Source: Streptomyces sp. NRRL F-5122 (GTDB lineage Bacteria > Actinomycetota > Actinomycetes > Streptomycetales > Streptomycetaceae). Taken from it: a stretch of DNA of 64,000 bases. The position numbers and the translations under genes were made by a program. Positions 26,671-34,824 of this stretch are shown piece after piece. The notes below the pieces were generated by a model that searched no databases, was not told where the DNA came from, and saw only the letters and a list, made by a program, of their open reading frames with translations. The stretch covers positions 4,130 to 68,129 of the forward strand of contig NZ_LMWH01000259.1 in the NCBI RefSeq assembly GCF_001507435.1, read 5' to 3'. Within the stretch, counting starts at the first letter, position 1; every line of letters starts with the position of its first letter.

Positions 26671-27708
26671 TCAGCGGTCGGCGGGGACCTGCACGGCGTG
26701 GCGGCGGTGCCACTGGAGGCGCACCCGAGCGCCCCGGTAGGCCGCGACGTCCTCGGAGGAGGTCTCCAGGTTCTGCTGGAGCGCGGTGAGGCGGCCGCCC
26801 GCGTCGAGGTCGACGAGGAAACGGGTGACGTCTCCCACGTAGACCACTTCGGCGACGGTGCCGGTGGCGGTGGAGTGCTCCGGCTCGTCCGCGATGGCGG
26901 ACTCCTTGAGGACCCGGATCTTCTCGGGCCTGATGCTGTATGTGCCGGCCGTGCCGGTGACCTGTTCGGCCGCCTCGCCCCGGAGCAGGTTCGAGGTGCC
27001 CACGAAGGAGGCGACGAACGCGGTCGCGGGGCGCTCGTAGATCTCGGCGGGCGTGCCGACCTGCTCGATACGGCCCTGGTTGAAGACGGCGATGCGGTCG
27101 CTCATCGTCAGGGCCTCATCCTGGTCGTGGGTGACGAACACGAAGGTGATCCCGACCTCGCGCTGAAGCGCCTTGAGTTCGACCTGCATCTGCTCGCGCA
27201 GCTTCAGGTCGAGCGCGCCGAGCGGCTCGTCGAGCAGCAGCAGACGGGGGCGGCCGACGAGGGCTCGGGCGAGTGCGACCCGCTGCCGCTGGCCGCCGGA
27301 GAGCTGACCGGGCCGCCGCTTGCCGAACCCTTCGAGACGCACGTCGGCGAGTGCCTCACGGGCCCGCTGGAGCCGCTCCGCCTTGGGCACCTTGCGCACC
27401 TTCAGGCCGTACGCGACGTTCTGCTCCACGGTCATGTGCGGGAAGAGCGCGTAGTCCTGGAAGACGGTGTGCACATCGCGCTCGAACGGCGCGAGTCCGG
27501 TGACCTCCTGGCCCGCGAGTCGGATGGTCCCGGAGGTGGGGCTCTCGAAGCCCGCGATCATGCGCAGGACGGTGGTCTTGCCGGAGCCAGACGGACCGAG
27601 CATCGAGAAGAACTCGCCGTCGGATATCTCCAGATCCACCCCGGCCACGGCGGTGGTGTCGCCGAACTCCTTGCGGAGTCCGTGCAGCCGGATCGCGCTT
27701 CCCTCCAT
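26671..27708 (-). CDS. potA: ABC transporter ATPase, PotA-type
   Basis: A 345-residue cytoplasmic ATPase energising the PotBCD importer. Walker A is GPSGSGKTT (about 38-46), the signature LSGGQRQR and Walker B LLLLDEPLGALD follow, and the H-loop is THDQDEA. A C-terminal TOBE domain starts at about 275. The start is the ATG at 27708 behind an AAAGG ribosome-binding site. It is the first gene of the potADBC operon and has its own recognisable promoter divergent from gntR. Unlike the two sugar importers in this window it has a dedicated ATPase. Confidence 0.93.
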   Translation of the reverse strand: MEGSAIRLHGLRKEFGDTTAVAGVDLEISDGEFFSMLGPSGSGKTTVLRMIAGFESPTSGTIRLAGQEVTGLAPFERDVHTVFQDYALFPHMTVEQNVAYGLKVRKVPKAERLQRAREALADVRLEGFGKRRPGQLSGGQRQRVALARALVGRPRLLLLDEPLGALDLKLREQMQVELKALQREVGITFVFVTHDQDEALTMSDRIAVFNQGRIEQVGTPAEIYERPATAFVASFVGTSNLLRGEAAEQVTGTAGTYSIRPEKIRVLKESAIADEPEHSTATGTVAEVVYVGDVTRFLVDLDAGGRLTALQQNLETSSEDVAAYRGARVRLQWHRRHAVQVPADR

Positions 27709-27747
27709 GGACGGGAACCTTTCTGGTGCACTCTTACGTTGAGTGTA

Positions 27748-27776
27748 AAGATATGAAGTCATAGTTCAAAGCTCAA
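27748..27776 (-). promoter_or_regulatory. Promoter of the potADBC-type operon
   Basis: On the minus strand TTGAGC (27776-27771) and TATCTT (27753-27748) are separated by 17 nt, a good housekeeping-sigma promoter. An imperfect CACTC-N7-GAGTG dyad at 27729-27745 lies just downstream, near the likely transcription start. Confidence 0.6.
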
Positions 27777-27794
27777 GCCCCTCTTAAGGTAAAG

Positions 27795-27805
27795 GTTGAG
27801 TCAAC
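27795..27805. promoter_or_regulatory. Palindrome upstream of gntR, candidate operator
   Basis: GTTGAGTCAAC is a perfect 11-bp palindrome located 17-27 nt before the likely gntR start and next to the divergent pot promoter. Size and position suit a GntR dimer site. A related GTTGAGT half occurs at 27738-27744. Confidence 0.5.
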
Positions 27806-27821
27806 GCACAAGGTGGTGACC

Positions 27822-28559
27822 GTGAAGCACAACAGAGGCGACGGAGCCCGGAGAGCCGTGTTCACTCCGGTGGACACCAGGGCGCGCGTCGAGACGGTCG
27901 TCCGCCGGCTCGGCGACGCCATCGAGCTCGGCCTGCTCGCCGACGGGGAACAACTGCCCGGCGAGAGCGAGCTGGCGGGACAGCTCGGCGTGTCCACCGT
28001 GACCCTGCGGGAGGCGCTCATGGCGCTGCGGCAGCAGGGGCTGGTCACCACCCGGCGCGGACGCGGCGGCGGCAGCTTCGTCTCGCTGCCCGCCGACCCC
28101 TCCGAGGAACGGATCAGGGCGCGGCTGGCGGGCTGGGGCACGGAGGAGCTGCGGGACCTGGGGGACCACTGGGCGGCCGTGTCCGGCGCTGCCGCCCGGC
28201 TTGCGGCCCAGCGCACCGAGCCGGACGACCTCCAGCAACTGCGCCGGACCCTGGAGGAGTTCGCGAGGGCCGAGGACGCCGCGGCACGCAGCCGGGTCTA
28301 CGGCCGGTTCCATGTGGAGCTGGCCGCCGCCGCGCAGTCGGCCCGGCTCACCCGGGAGCAGGTGGCGCTCCAGACGGAGGTCGGTTCTCTGCTGTGCCTC
28401 GTCCTCGGCGACGACGCCTATCGCGAAGAGGTGGCGGACCGTCACCGCTCCGTAATCTCCGCCGTGCAGGATGGGGCCCACGATTCGGCCAGGGAGCTGG
28501 CCGAGCGGTGCGTCCAGGAATCGACGGCACGGCTCATCGCGCTGCGCCTCACCCTGTAA
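27822..28559 (+). CDS. GntR-family (FCD-type) transcriptional regulator
   Basis: A 245-residue regulator. The N-terminal winged helix-turn-helix has the GntR phrase LPGESELAGQLGVSTVTLRE and the wing LVTTRRGRGGGSFV. The C-terminal domain is all-helical and FCD-like, ending near HRSVISAVQDGAHDSAREL. Three in-frame GTG codons are available (27813, 27816, 27822). I prefer 27822 because AAGG lies 9 nt upstream, whereas the earlier ones overlap it. It is divergent from the polyamine-type importer, which it probably controls, and a cache-domain protein follows 38 nt later. Confidence 0.88.
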   Translation: MKHNRGDGARRAVFTPVDTRARVETVVRRLGDAIELGLLADGEQLPGESELAGQLGVSTVTLREALMALRQQGLVTTRRGRGGGSFVSLPADPSEERIRARLAGWGTEELRDLGDHWAAVSGAAARLAAQRTEPDDLQQLRRTLEEFARAEDAAARSRVYGRFHVELAAAAQSARLTREQVALQTEVGSLLCLVLGDDAYREEVADRHRSVISAVQDGAHDSARELAERCVQESTARLIALRLTL

Positions 28560-28597
28560 CGCGCCGGCTTCCGGTCCATGTGCGCGGGAGGGCGCCG

Positions 28598-29353
28598 ATG
28601 CGCAGGAGCCCCGGTACGGTCGCCCCGCCGGAGACGGACGTGACGGCACTGACGGCTTCCGCCCTGGAGACGGTCTTCGACGCCGTCGTGCAGACCGGCG
28701 CCGACGCCGCGGCACTGCTCGCGCGGGTGGCCGGACAGGGACGGCGGCCCGCGACCGTGGATCTGGCGGGACTGCGCCCCGGACTCCATGCCCGCCTCGC
28801 CCGGCAGGAGTTGGTGTCCGGCGTGGGGTTCGTGGCCGCACCGGGTCTGCTGAGCGATGTGCCGGCGTGGCTGGAGTGGTGGCAGACCGGATCGAACGGC
28901 GGCGTGACACCGCTGCTGCTCGACCTGGACCCGGCTCGCTCGGCGTACTCCGACTACACGCACTGGGACTGGTTCGCGCTGCCCCGGGACACCGGGCGGC
29001 GTGCGGTGGCGGGACCGTACGTGGACTACCTCTGCTCGGACGAGTACAGCCTCACCCTGTCGGCGCCCGTGCGCCTGGCGGGACGGTTCGCGGGGGTGGC
29101 CGCCGCCGACGTGTACCTGCGGCACTTCGAGGCGGCCGTGCTGCCGTTGCTGCGCCGCCTGCCGGAGCCCGCCCATCTGGTCAACGCCCGTGGCCGGGTG
29201 GCCGCGTCGACCGACACCGCACATCTGGCCGGTTCGCTCACCAAGGGCCCCGACTTCGCCGCCGTACTGGAGCGGGGTCGCCCCGGCAGCTGGCGGGACC
29301 TGCGGCTGATCCCGTGCGACGGTGTTCCGCTCGTGCTCGTGGTGGGCCGCTGA
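28598..29353 (+). CDS. Cache (PDC-sensor-like) domain protein
   Basis: A 251-residue soluble protein without signal peptide or membrane helix. The central part (about 100-185), with phrases SDYTHWDWFALPRD and YVDYLCSDEYSLTLSAPV, resembles the small-molecule-binding cache/PDC domain usually found in the extracellular part of receptors. Here it stands alone in the cytoplasm. The ATG at 28598 follows GGGAGG. It is downstream of the GntR regulator, opposite the importer operon, so it may bind the imported compound or assist the regulator. Function is inferred. Confidence 0.75.
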   Translation: MRRSPGTVAPPETDVTALTASALETVFDAVVQTGADAAALLARVAGQGRRPATVDLAGLRPGLHARLARQELVSGVGFVAAPGLLSDVPAWLEWWQTGSNGGVTPLLLDLDPARSAYSDYTHWDWFALPRDTGRRAVAGPYVDYLCSDEYSLTLSAPVRLAGRFAGVAAADVYLRHFEAAVLPLLRRLPEPAHLVNARGRVAASTDTAHLAGSLTKGPDFAAVLERGRPGSWRDLRLIPCDGVPLVLVVGR

Positions 29354-29383
29354 GCAGGGACCGTGCCCCGGGACGGGAACGAG

Positions 29384-29424
29384 CCCCGGCGCCGTCGGCG
29401 ACCTGAACGCCGACGGTGCCGGGG
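29384..29424. terminator. Bidirectional hairpin terminator
   Basis: 17-bp arms with one mismatch (CCCCGGCGCCGTCGGCG and CGCCGACGGTGCCGGGG, 7-nt loop) lie between the convergent cache-domain and MmyB-type genes. Confidence 0.85.
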
Positions 29425-29478
29425 CCCCGCGAAGGTGCGGCGCACGGTCCGCATGCCCCGGTGAACGGGCCCGGGAAG

Positions 29479-30147
29479 TCAGCCCCGCGAGGAGTGCACC
29501 ACGCTGAGATGGCTCCCGGTGCGCCCGGCACGGCGCGGCCCGGGGGCGGAGGGCACGGGACGGCGCGCCTCGCGCAGCACCAGGGTCAACCGTGAGTACC
29601 CCATGTCCTGAAGGGTCTTCGGGGTCTCCCCCACCACCCGGCAGTCCCTGCCCCACCGCGGGTCGGGGTGCAGCAGCGGACGCACCGCCCCGTCGTGCTC
29701 CACCGCCTCCGGCCCGACCGCGCGGATCCAGTGCGGCAGTCCCTGCCGGTAGGCGGCCTCCATGATCGGGTCCTGGGCGATGTCACGGCGGATGGACTGG
29801 AGTTGGTGGTCGTGGCCGTGCCGCTCCACCGCTGCGGCGAAATGCGCCAGCATCGGCAGGCACCAACTCGACTCGTGCTCACCGAGGACCGTGCCCGCGT
29901 CCGGGTGGAACAGCACGAAACGCAGGAAGTTGTCGCCCGGCATGGCCGTCGGATGGGGCGCCACCGAGCGGAAGAGCACCTCGAACGCGGTATTGGCGAG
30001 AACGACGTCCCAGCGGTGGTCGAAGACGACCGACGGGAAGGGGACGGCTTCCAGGAGCGTGGCGTAGTCCTGCAGATACGCCCGTGCTCGTGGACTGTCG
30101 GGGACGGGCCGCGGCTGCGACCGCTGCCCTCCTGCCTGATACGCCAT
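29479..30147 (-). CDS. MmyB-type ligand-binding protein without HTH
   Basis: A 222-residue protein matching the C-terminal ligand-binding half of MmyB-like XRE regulators, a PAS-like fold reported to bind fatty-acid-like ligands. Phrases include YLQDYATLLEAVPFPSVVFD, WDVVLANTAFEVLF and NFLRFVLFHPDA. Normal MmyB-type regulators carry an XRE helix-turn-helix of about 90 residues ahead of this domain. Here the ATG at 30147 begins only about 20 residues before it, and no HTH occurs upstream in any minus-strand frame. It is divergent from the HTH/metalloprotease cassette across a 22-bp palindrome. It may be a ligand sensor acting through a partner protein, or a truncated regulator. Confidence 0.75.
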   Translation of the reverse strand: MAYQAGGQRSQPRPVPDSPRARAYLQDYATLLEAVPFPSVVFDHRWDVVLANTAFEVLFRSVAPHPTAMPGDNFLRFVLFHPDAGTVLGEHESSWCLPMLAHFAAAVERHGHDHQLQSIRRDIAQDPIMEAAYRQGLPHWIRAVGPEAVEHDGAVRPLLHPDPRWGRDCRVVGETPKTLQDMGYSRLTLVLREARRPVPSAPGPRRAGRTGSHLSVVHSSRG

Positions 30148-30257
30148 CGGGAGGTCACCCCTCTTGCCCTTGCGCCCTTCACGCGGCGCCCCGATCCTGG
30201 TGCCCCGAGTCCATCCGTGTCAACTATCGTGGCATTTGGCTCCTGTTGACGGCCGAA

Positions 30258-30279
30258 TCTCGCCACAGTTGTGGCGAGA
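30258..30279. promoter_or_regulatory. Perfect 22-bp palindrome in the divergent promoter region
   Basis: TCTCGCCACA, a GT centre and the exact complement form a perfect dyad. It is 111 nt upstream of the MmyB-type gene and 90 nt upstream of the HTH gene. A TTGAC hexamer begins at 30246. It is the best candidate operator for the cassette regulator. Confidence 0.7.
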
Positions 30280-30368
30280 CCTGGATGTGAGTTCGAGAAA
30301 ACGGCTAACCTCCGGATGGTTCCGGACCACCAAGACGACGATGTGAGCGAGACGTAGGAGACCTGTCG

Positions 30369-31025
30369 GTGACGGATGGCTTCGAGGTTCCGGGCGCCAC
30401 GGCGACGGGTCTGCTGCCGGCCGTCGTCGCCCGTGTCACCGCCCTCGCCGACCGGCTGGGCGTGCCGCACGCGGAGGTCTTCGACGTCCCCCGCCTGTCG
30501 GCCGCATCCGGCGTGGCCGAGCCGGTGGTGAAGGCCCTGCTGGGCGGGGTGCCCGCCGGGGAGCCCGATCTCCAGGCGCGGTTCCTCCAGCGGCTGGACC
30601 TGTTGCGGCGCACCCGGCTCAAACCCAATGGACGCAAGTACACCCAGCAGGAGATCGCCGACGGAGCGGGGATGTCGCGCCAGCAGGCCGGCGCGCTCAT
30701 CAACGGCGACCGGCGCCCCACCATGGAGCACTGCGACGCCATTCAGCGTTTCTTCAAGGTGCATGCCGGGTTTCTCTCGGCCGAGGACCCGGAGGCGCTC
30801 GTGAACACCCTGCAGCGCTGCGAACAGGAGCTCCTCCAGCAACTCGCGGACCGTGAGCGTGAGGCGGCCGCCGCCACCGAGGACCCTTTGGAGCAGCTGC
30901 TCCAGGACCACGGCGTCCGCGGCATCGCCTGGCGGGCGGCCCAGCTGCCCACCGACCAGCACCGGGACAAGGTCGCGGAGTGGCTGGACATGCTCCTGGA
31001 GAGCGTCAAGCGGCCCGAGTCCTGA
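30369..31025 (+). CDS. XRE-like HTH regulator of the metalloprotease cassette
   Basis: A 218-residue protein. A helical N-terminal region is followed by a helix-turn-helix at about 91-115 (YTQQEIADGAGMSRQQAGAL) and INGDRRP, the classic end of an XRE motif. A Glu-rich coiled-coil-like segment (about 145-180) and a C-terminal helix follow. The GTG at 30369 lies about 8 nt after GGAG. It is first in a four-gene run, 14 nt before the HELWH metalloprotease. In ImmR/ImmA pairs a protease of this type cleaves the neighbouring XRE repressor; the same logic may apply here but is inferred. Confidence 0.85.
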   Translation: MTDGFEVPGATATGLLPAVVARVTALADRLGVPHAEVFDVPRLSAASGVAEPVVKALLGGVPAGEPDLQARFLQRLDLLRRTRLKPNGRKYTQQEIADGAGMSRQQAGALINGDRRPTMEHCDAIQRFFKVHAGFLSAEDPEALVNTLQRCEQELLQQLADREREAAAATEDPLEQLLQDHGVRGIAWRAAQLPTDQHRDKVAEWLDMLLESVKRPES

Positions 31026-31039
31026 TCCGGGGGAGAACT

Positions 31040-31588
31040 GTGGGCATCGGAAGGGAAATGCGCCGCCTGTGCGGCGAGTTGGTCACGGAGCTGTCGCTCC
31101 CGGCCCCGGCGCAGCCGGCCGACCTCTATGCCGCGCTGTGCGACGGCATGAGCAGACGCCGCGGCCGTCCCGTCCAGTTCCGCACCGCGGCCTTCCCGCC
31201 GGGCACGGCCAGCGGGCTCTGGCTCGACATGGCCGACCAGGACCTCGTAGTCGTCGAGGAGCGCACCGCCCCAGACCACCAACTGGTGATTCTCGGCCAC
31301 GAGTTGTGGCACATGAACGCCGGTCACCACGGCCACCACGTCGATGGCGCCGTGGTGGCTGCGCGGCTGCTGAGCGACACCGCGGACCTGCAGGCGACCG
31401 TCCTGAAGGTCGCCGCCCGTACGCACTTCGACGTCACCGACGAGAAGGATGCCGAGAGCTTCGGACTGCTGCTGGCCAGCAAGTGCCGCACATGGCTGGC
31501 CGGTTCGTCGCTGCGCGGTCCCGTCCAGCGCGACGGCCTCGCGGGGCGGATCGAGGCATCCCTGGGGTATCGCGGACCGCAGGGCTGA
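31040..31588 (+). CDS. ImmA/IrrE-like zinc metalloprotease
   Basis: A 182-residue soluble protein with the zinc-binding motif HELWH (residues 87-91), followed by a His-rich stretch (HMNAGHHGHH) and a downstream DEKDAESFG segment that can supply the third ligand. This resembles ImmA/IrrE peptidases and proteins often labelled toxin component of a toxin-antitoxin system. The GTG at 31040 is preceded by GGGGGAGA. It is encoded between the HTH regulator and a membrane protein. Its likely target is the adjacent regulator, giving a protease-switched promoter. Metalloprotease identity rests on the motif and context. Confidence 0.8.
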   Translation: MGIGREMRRLCGELVTELSLPAPAQPADLYAALCDGMSRRRGRPVQFRTAAFPPGTASGLWLDMADQDLVVVEERTAPDHQLVILGHELWHMNAGHHGHHVDGAVVAARLLSDTADLQATVLKVAARTHFDVTDEKDAESFGLLLASKCRTWLAGSSLRGPVQRDGLAGRIEASLGYRGPQG

Positions 31589-31608
31589 GGGACGAAGACA
31601 ACAAGACC

Positions 31609-32817
31609 ATGGACGGGTCCAGTTACTACATACCGGCCGCCGCGATGGGCGTGGCGCTCACCATCAAGGCGCCCGCGCTCATCCGCTCCTGGCGCGACCC
31701 GCTGCTGCGTTCGGTGTGCGCGCTGCTCTCGCTGGCCGGCCTAGTGTTCTTCTTCGCGGCGCCGCCGACGATCGCGAAGGTCAACGACGTCACGGGCATC
31801 ACCAACGTCTCCGCGCCCTTGGTGTACTGCCTGCTGAGCGCGTTCAGCGCCTCCTGTCTGGTGCTCGTCGTCAACTGGCGTGGCGGCCCTCCCGAGGAGA
31901 CCCGCCGCACCACACGGCGGATCGTCGCCGGGTACGGCGTCGTGGTGGTCGCCCTGATCACGCTGTTCCTGCTCGGTGACGCGCCGGTGGAGAGGCTGGT
32001 CGACTTCGACACGTACTACGCCCGCGCCCCGTACATGCGGGAGATGATCGTGCTCTACCTGGTGGCGCTCACCGTCGCCGGAGTGGCGATGAACTTCATG
32101 TGCGGTCGCTGGGCCCTCCAGGTGCGCGGCTGGCTGCGCGCGGGACTGCTGATCATCGTGATCGGCTATCTGTTCAACCTGGCCTATCTGACGACCAAGT
32201 TCACTGCCGTCGTCGCCCGCTGGAATGGTCATGACCTGGACTATCTGAGCAGCGACGCGGCACCTGTACTGGCCTCAGCCGGGGCTCAGATCAGCGCGGT
32301 GGGATTCTGCCTCCCGCTGGCCTGCCGGCGCGTCGGCGACAGCTGGAACTCGTGGTCGACATACCGCCGGCTCGGACCGCTGTGGCGTGAGCTGCGACCG
32401 GTCTCCGCCCACGCGGAACGCGGGGTGAGGATCGCCTGGTGGTCACCTGTCGCGTTGCAGGTCACACAGCGGGAGTCCGACATTCACGACGGCATGCTCG
32501 GCCTGTACCCCTACTTCGACACCGGGGTGCGCTCGCGCGCCTACGACGCCGCCGTGGCCGCGGGCTCCGACCCCGCCCAGGCGCAGGCCGAGGCCGACGC
32601 GGCGATGGTGGCGGTCGCGGTGCGGGCGAGGGCCGCCGATCCGGACGGCACGGTGATCAGTTCGGCAGGGGCGGGCAACGCCCTCGCCGCATCCCCCGAG
32701 GGCCCCCGGGACCTCGTGCGGATGTCGATCGCTCTGCGTCACTCACTCGTCGTCGCGGCCGCCCGGGAGCCGGCCGGGACCAGGCCAGGAAGCGACTTCC
32801 ATGAGCGAACCCGCTAG
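31609..32817 (+). CDS. MAB_1171c-type polytopic membrane protein
   Basis: A 402-residue membrane protein with about seven hydrophobic segments in the first 250 residues. A hydrophilic C-terminal domain (about 255-402) has the phrase YRRLGPLWREL and an Ala-rich helical tail. This is the pattern of the uncharacterised MAB_1171c family, named putative transporters without experimental proof. The ATG at 31609 begins 20 nt after the metalloprotease stop. Its 3' end overlaps the FAD monooxygenase start by 17 nt, so the two are co-translated. In this context it could sense or move the signal that triggers the protease, or export the product of the monooxygenase. Confidence 0.8.
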   Translation: MDGSSYYIPAAAMGVALTIKAPALIRSWRDPLLRSVCALLSLAGLVFFFAAPPTIAKVNDVTGITNVSAPLVYCLLSAFSASCLVLVVNWRGGPPEETRRTTRRIVAGYGVVVVALITLFLLGDAPVERLVDFDTYYARAPYMREMIVLYLVALTVAGVAMNFMCGRWALQVRGWLRAGLLIIVIGYLFNLAYLTTKFTAVVARWNGHDLDYLSSDAAPVLASAGAQISAVGFCLPLACRRVGDSWNSWSTYRRLGPLWRELRPVSAHAERGVRIAWWSPVALQVTQRESDIHDGMLGLYPYFDTGVRSRAYDAAVAAGSDPAQAQAEADAAMVAVAVRARAADPDGTVISSAGAGNALAASPEGPRDLVRMSIALRHSLVVAAAREPAGTRPGSDFHERTR

Positions 32818-34288
32818 CACCACCACGGGTGCGGCACCCCGTAGAGCCGTCGTCGTCGGCGGCGGCATGGCCGGCATGCTGGCCGCCGCGGCACTGAGCT
32901 CGTACGCCGACGTCACCGTCGTCGAGCGGGACGTGCTGCCCGAGGGCCCCGAGCCGCGCAGGGGACTGCCGCAGGCGCGGCATGTGCACGTGATCTGGTC
33001 CGGGGGAGCCCGTGCCATGGAGGACCTGCTGCCGGGGGTGACCGACGCCTGGCTGGCGGCGGGCGCGCGGCGTGTCCCCCTGCCGACCGGGCTCGTGTCG
33101 ATGCAGCCGCGAGGCTGGTTCCGGCGCTGGCCGGAGATGCAGTTCATGATCGCGTGCAGCCGTGATCTGCTCGACTGGGTCGTCCGTGAGCGCATCGCCA
33201 AGAACGATCGCGTGTCCGTGCTGCAACGGACCGAACTGCTGTCACTCGAAGGCGATGAGTCGCGGGTTACGGGCGTGCGCATGCGGACGGCCGACGGCGA
33301 GGAGCACGTACTCGCGGCCGACCTGGTCGTGGACGCGTCCGGGCGCGGTTCCCGGGCCTCGCTCTGGCTGGAGGCGCTCGGCGTACCCGAGGCGCCGCTG
33401 GAGGAGGTGGACTCCGGACTCGTCTACTCCAGCCGGATCTTCCGTGCGCCGCCGGGCACGGAGGACTTCCCACTGGTCAACGTCCAGTCGGATGCGACGA
33501 TTCCGGTGCCCGGCCGGACCACGACCATCGAGCCCATCGAGGGCGGACGGTGGCTGGTGACGCTCTCCGGCACCCGTGGCGGGGAACCGCCGTCCTCTGC
33601 GGAGGAGTTCGAGACGTTCGCCCGCGAGAGCGTCCGGCATCCGGTGGTGGGCGAGCTGATCGCCCACGCGGAGCCGCTGTCGGATCCGGCCGTCACCCGC
33701 AGCACGGTGAACCGTCGGCGGTTCTACGAGCGGATCAAGGGCTGGCCGGAGGGGTTCCTCGTGCTCGGCGACTCGGTGGCCACGTACAACCCGGTGTACG
33801 GACACGGGCTGTCCGTGGCGGCCCAGGGTGCGCTGGCGCTGAGTGAACTGCTGGCCGTGCGTGGGCTGACGGCGCCGGGGCTGGCGCGGCGTGCGCAGCG
33901 GGCGGTGGCCCGTCCGGTGGCGACCGCCTGGGAGTTCGCGACCAGCACCGACATCCACTATCCGGATGCGCTCGGCAAGTCCCCGAGCCTCGCGAACCGC
34001 CTGCTGGGCGCGTACGTCAATCGGCTGATGCTCACCGCGACCGGGCGCCCTCTGGTGGCCCGCGCGTTCTTCGACGTGATCACCCTGTCCAAACCCGTGG
34101 GAGAGCTGCTGCGACCGGCGGTGGCGATCGCCGTGCTCCGCGGCCCGCGCCGTCCGCGGCTGACAGAACCGCCGCTCACCCCGGCCGAGTGGGCCGCGGT
34201 CACGGGTGCGGCGAGCAGAGAGCGGGCAGCAGGGTCCTCCGCACCCGACGACGGTGCCCGCACCGCCGACGCGACCGGCCGTCCCTGA
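32801..34288 (+). CDS. FAD-dependent monooxygenase / oxidoreductase
   Basis: A 495-residue flavoprotein of the p-hydroxybenzoate hydroxylase/geranylgeranyl reductase superfamily. The Rossmann motif is GGGMAG (residues 20-25), the NAD(P)H/FAD motif DASGRGSRA lies mid-protein and the second FAD motif GDSVATYNPVYGHG follows. No membrane helix is obvious. It is last in the regulator-metalloprotease-membrane-protein cassette and overlaps the preceding gene by 17 nt. The substrate is unknown; a diffusible small molecule made by this enzyme and sensed by the other members is one testable model. Confidence 0.88.
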   Translation: MSEPASTTTGAAPRRAVVVGGGMAGMLAAAALSSYADVTVVERDVLPEGPEPRRGLPQARHVHVIWSGGARAMEDLLPGVTDAWLAAGARRVPLPTGLVSMQPRGWFRRWPEMQFMIACSRDLLDWVVRERIAKNDRVSVLQRTELLSLEGDESRVTGVRMRTADGEEHVLAADLVVDASGRGSRASLWLEALGVPEAPLEEVDSGLVYSSRIFRAPPGTEDFPLVNVQSDATIPVPGRTTTIEPIEGGRWLVTLSGTRGGEPPSSAEEFETFARESVRHPVVGELIAHAEPLSDPAVTRSTVNRRRFYERIKGWPEGFLVLGDSVATYNPVYGHGLSVAAQGALALSELLAVRGLTAPGLARRAQRAVARPVATAWEFATSTDIHYPDALGKSPSLANRLLGAYVNRLMLTATGRPLVARAFFDVITLSKPVGELLRPAVAIAVLRGPRRPRLTEPPLTPAEWAAVTGAASRERAAGSSAPDDGARTADATGRP

Positions 34289-34307
34289 TCGCATGGCCCC
34301 CGCGCGA

Positions 34308-34354
34308 CCGCTCGCCCGAGTCACGTCCTGACGCACAGCCAGGTGGGCGAGCGG
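34308..34354 (+). terminator. Possible terminator after the cassette
   Basis: Perfect 10-bp arms (CCGCTCGCCC and its complement) with a 27-nt loop begin 20 nt after the monooxygenase stop. The long loop makes this less certain. The rest of the gap up to 34598 holds nothing recognisable. Confidence 0.45.
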
Positions 34355-34598
34355 GCGCCGGCCCCGGGGTCCGCGGGGTGCCCCGGCACGGAATGCGAGG
34401 CGAGGCCGGCGAGCGGTTTCACCCCCGCCGAGCGGGCGAACCCGCCGCTGCGGAAACGGGATTGTCAGTGGCGGACGGCAAGCTGGAGGTGCGCCACCCG
34501 GTACGCGCGGCGACCGTCCGCTCGGCCGGGGAGGCGTGAGCCGTGCAGATGCCGCCGCGCGACGACCGTCGCCCGGCCGACCCGGGGAGAGCCGACCG

Positions 34599-34823
34599 AT
34601 GCCGACCGCCGTACTGACAGACCGTGAACGCGCCGCCGTGCAGGCCTATCTGCGCCTCCTCCACACCGTACGAGCCGCTTTCGACGGACCGCCGGACCCG
34701 CGCCGACCACCTGTGGTCCCGACCGCCGCCCTCGCCGAGGCGGACCGGGCGCTTGCCGCGGCCGGGCTCACGGGCACGGAGGAGGAGTTCTTCCGGCTGC
34801 TCGGCGACTGGTGTCCGCCGTGA
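34599..34823 (+). CDS. Small hypothetical protein
   Basis: A 74-residue soluble, mostly helical, acidic protein (begins MPTAVLTDRERAAVQAYLR and ends in LLGDWCPP). No domain is recognised. The ATG at 34599 follows GGGGAGAG at a workable distance; an in-frame upstream start would add an Arg/Pro-rich leader and is less likely. The normal coding-like composition supports it as real. It ends 1 nt before the stop of the convergent phosphopantetheinyl transferase gene, so no terminator separates them. Confidence 0.6.
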   Translation: MPTAVLTDRERAAVQAYLRLLHTVRAAFDGPPDPRRPPVVPTAALAEADRALAAAGLTGTEEEFFRLLGDWCPP

Positions 34824-34824
34824 A

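Noticed and set aside
31040..31588. Classical toxin-antitoxin pair with the upstream HTH gene
   Set aside because: The HELWH motif and four-gene context fit a regulatory metalloprotease better than a growth-inhibiting toxin, and the HTH protein is larger than typical antitoxins.
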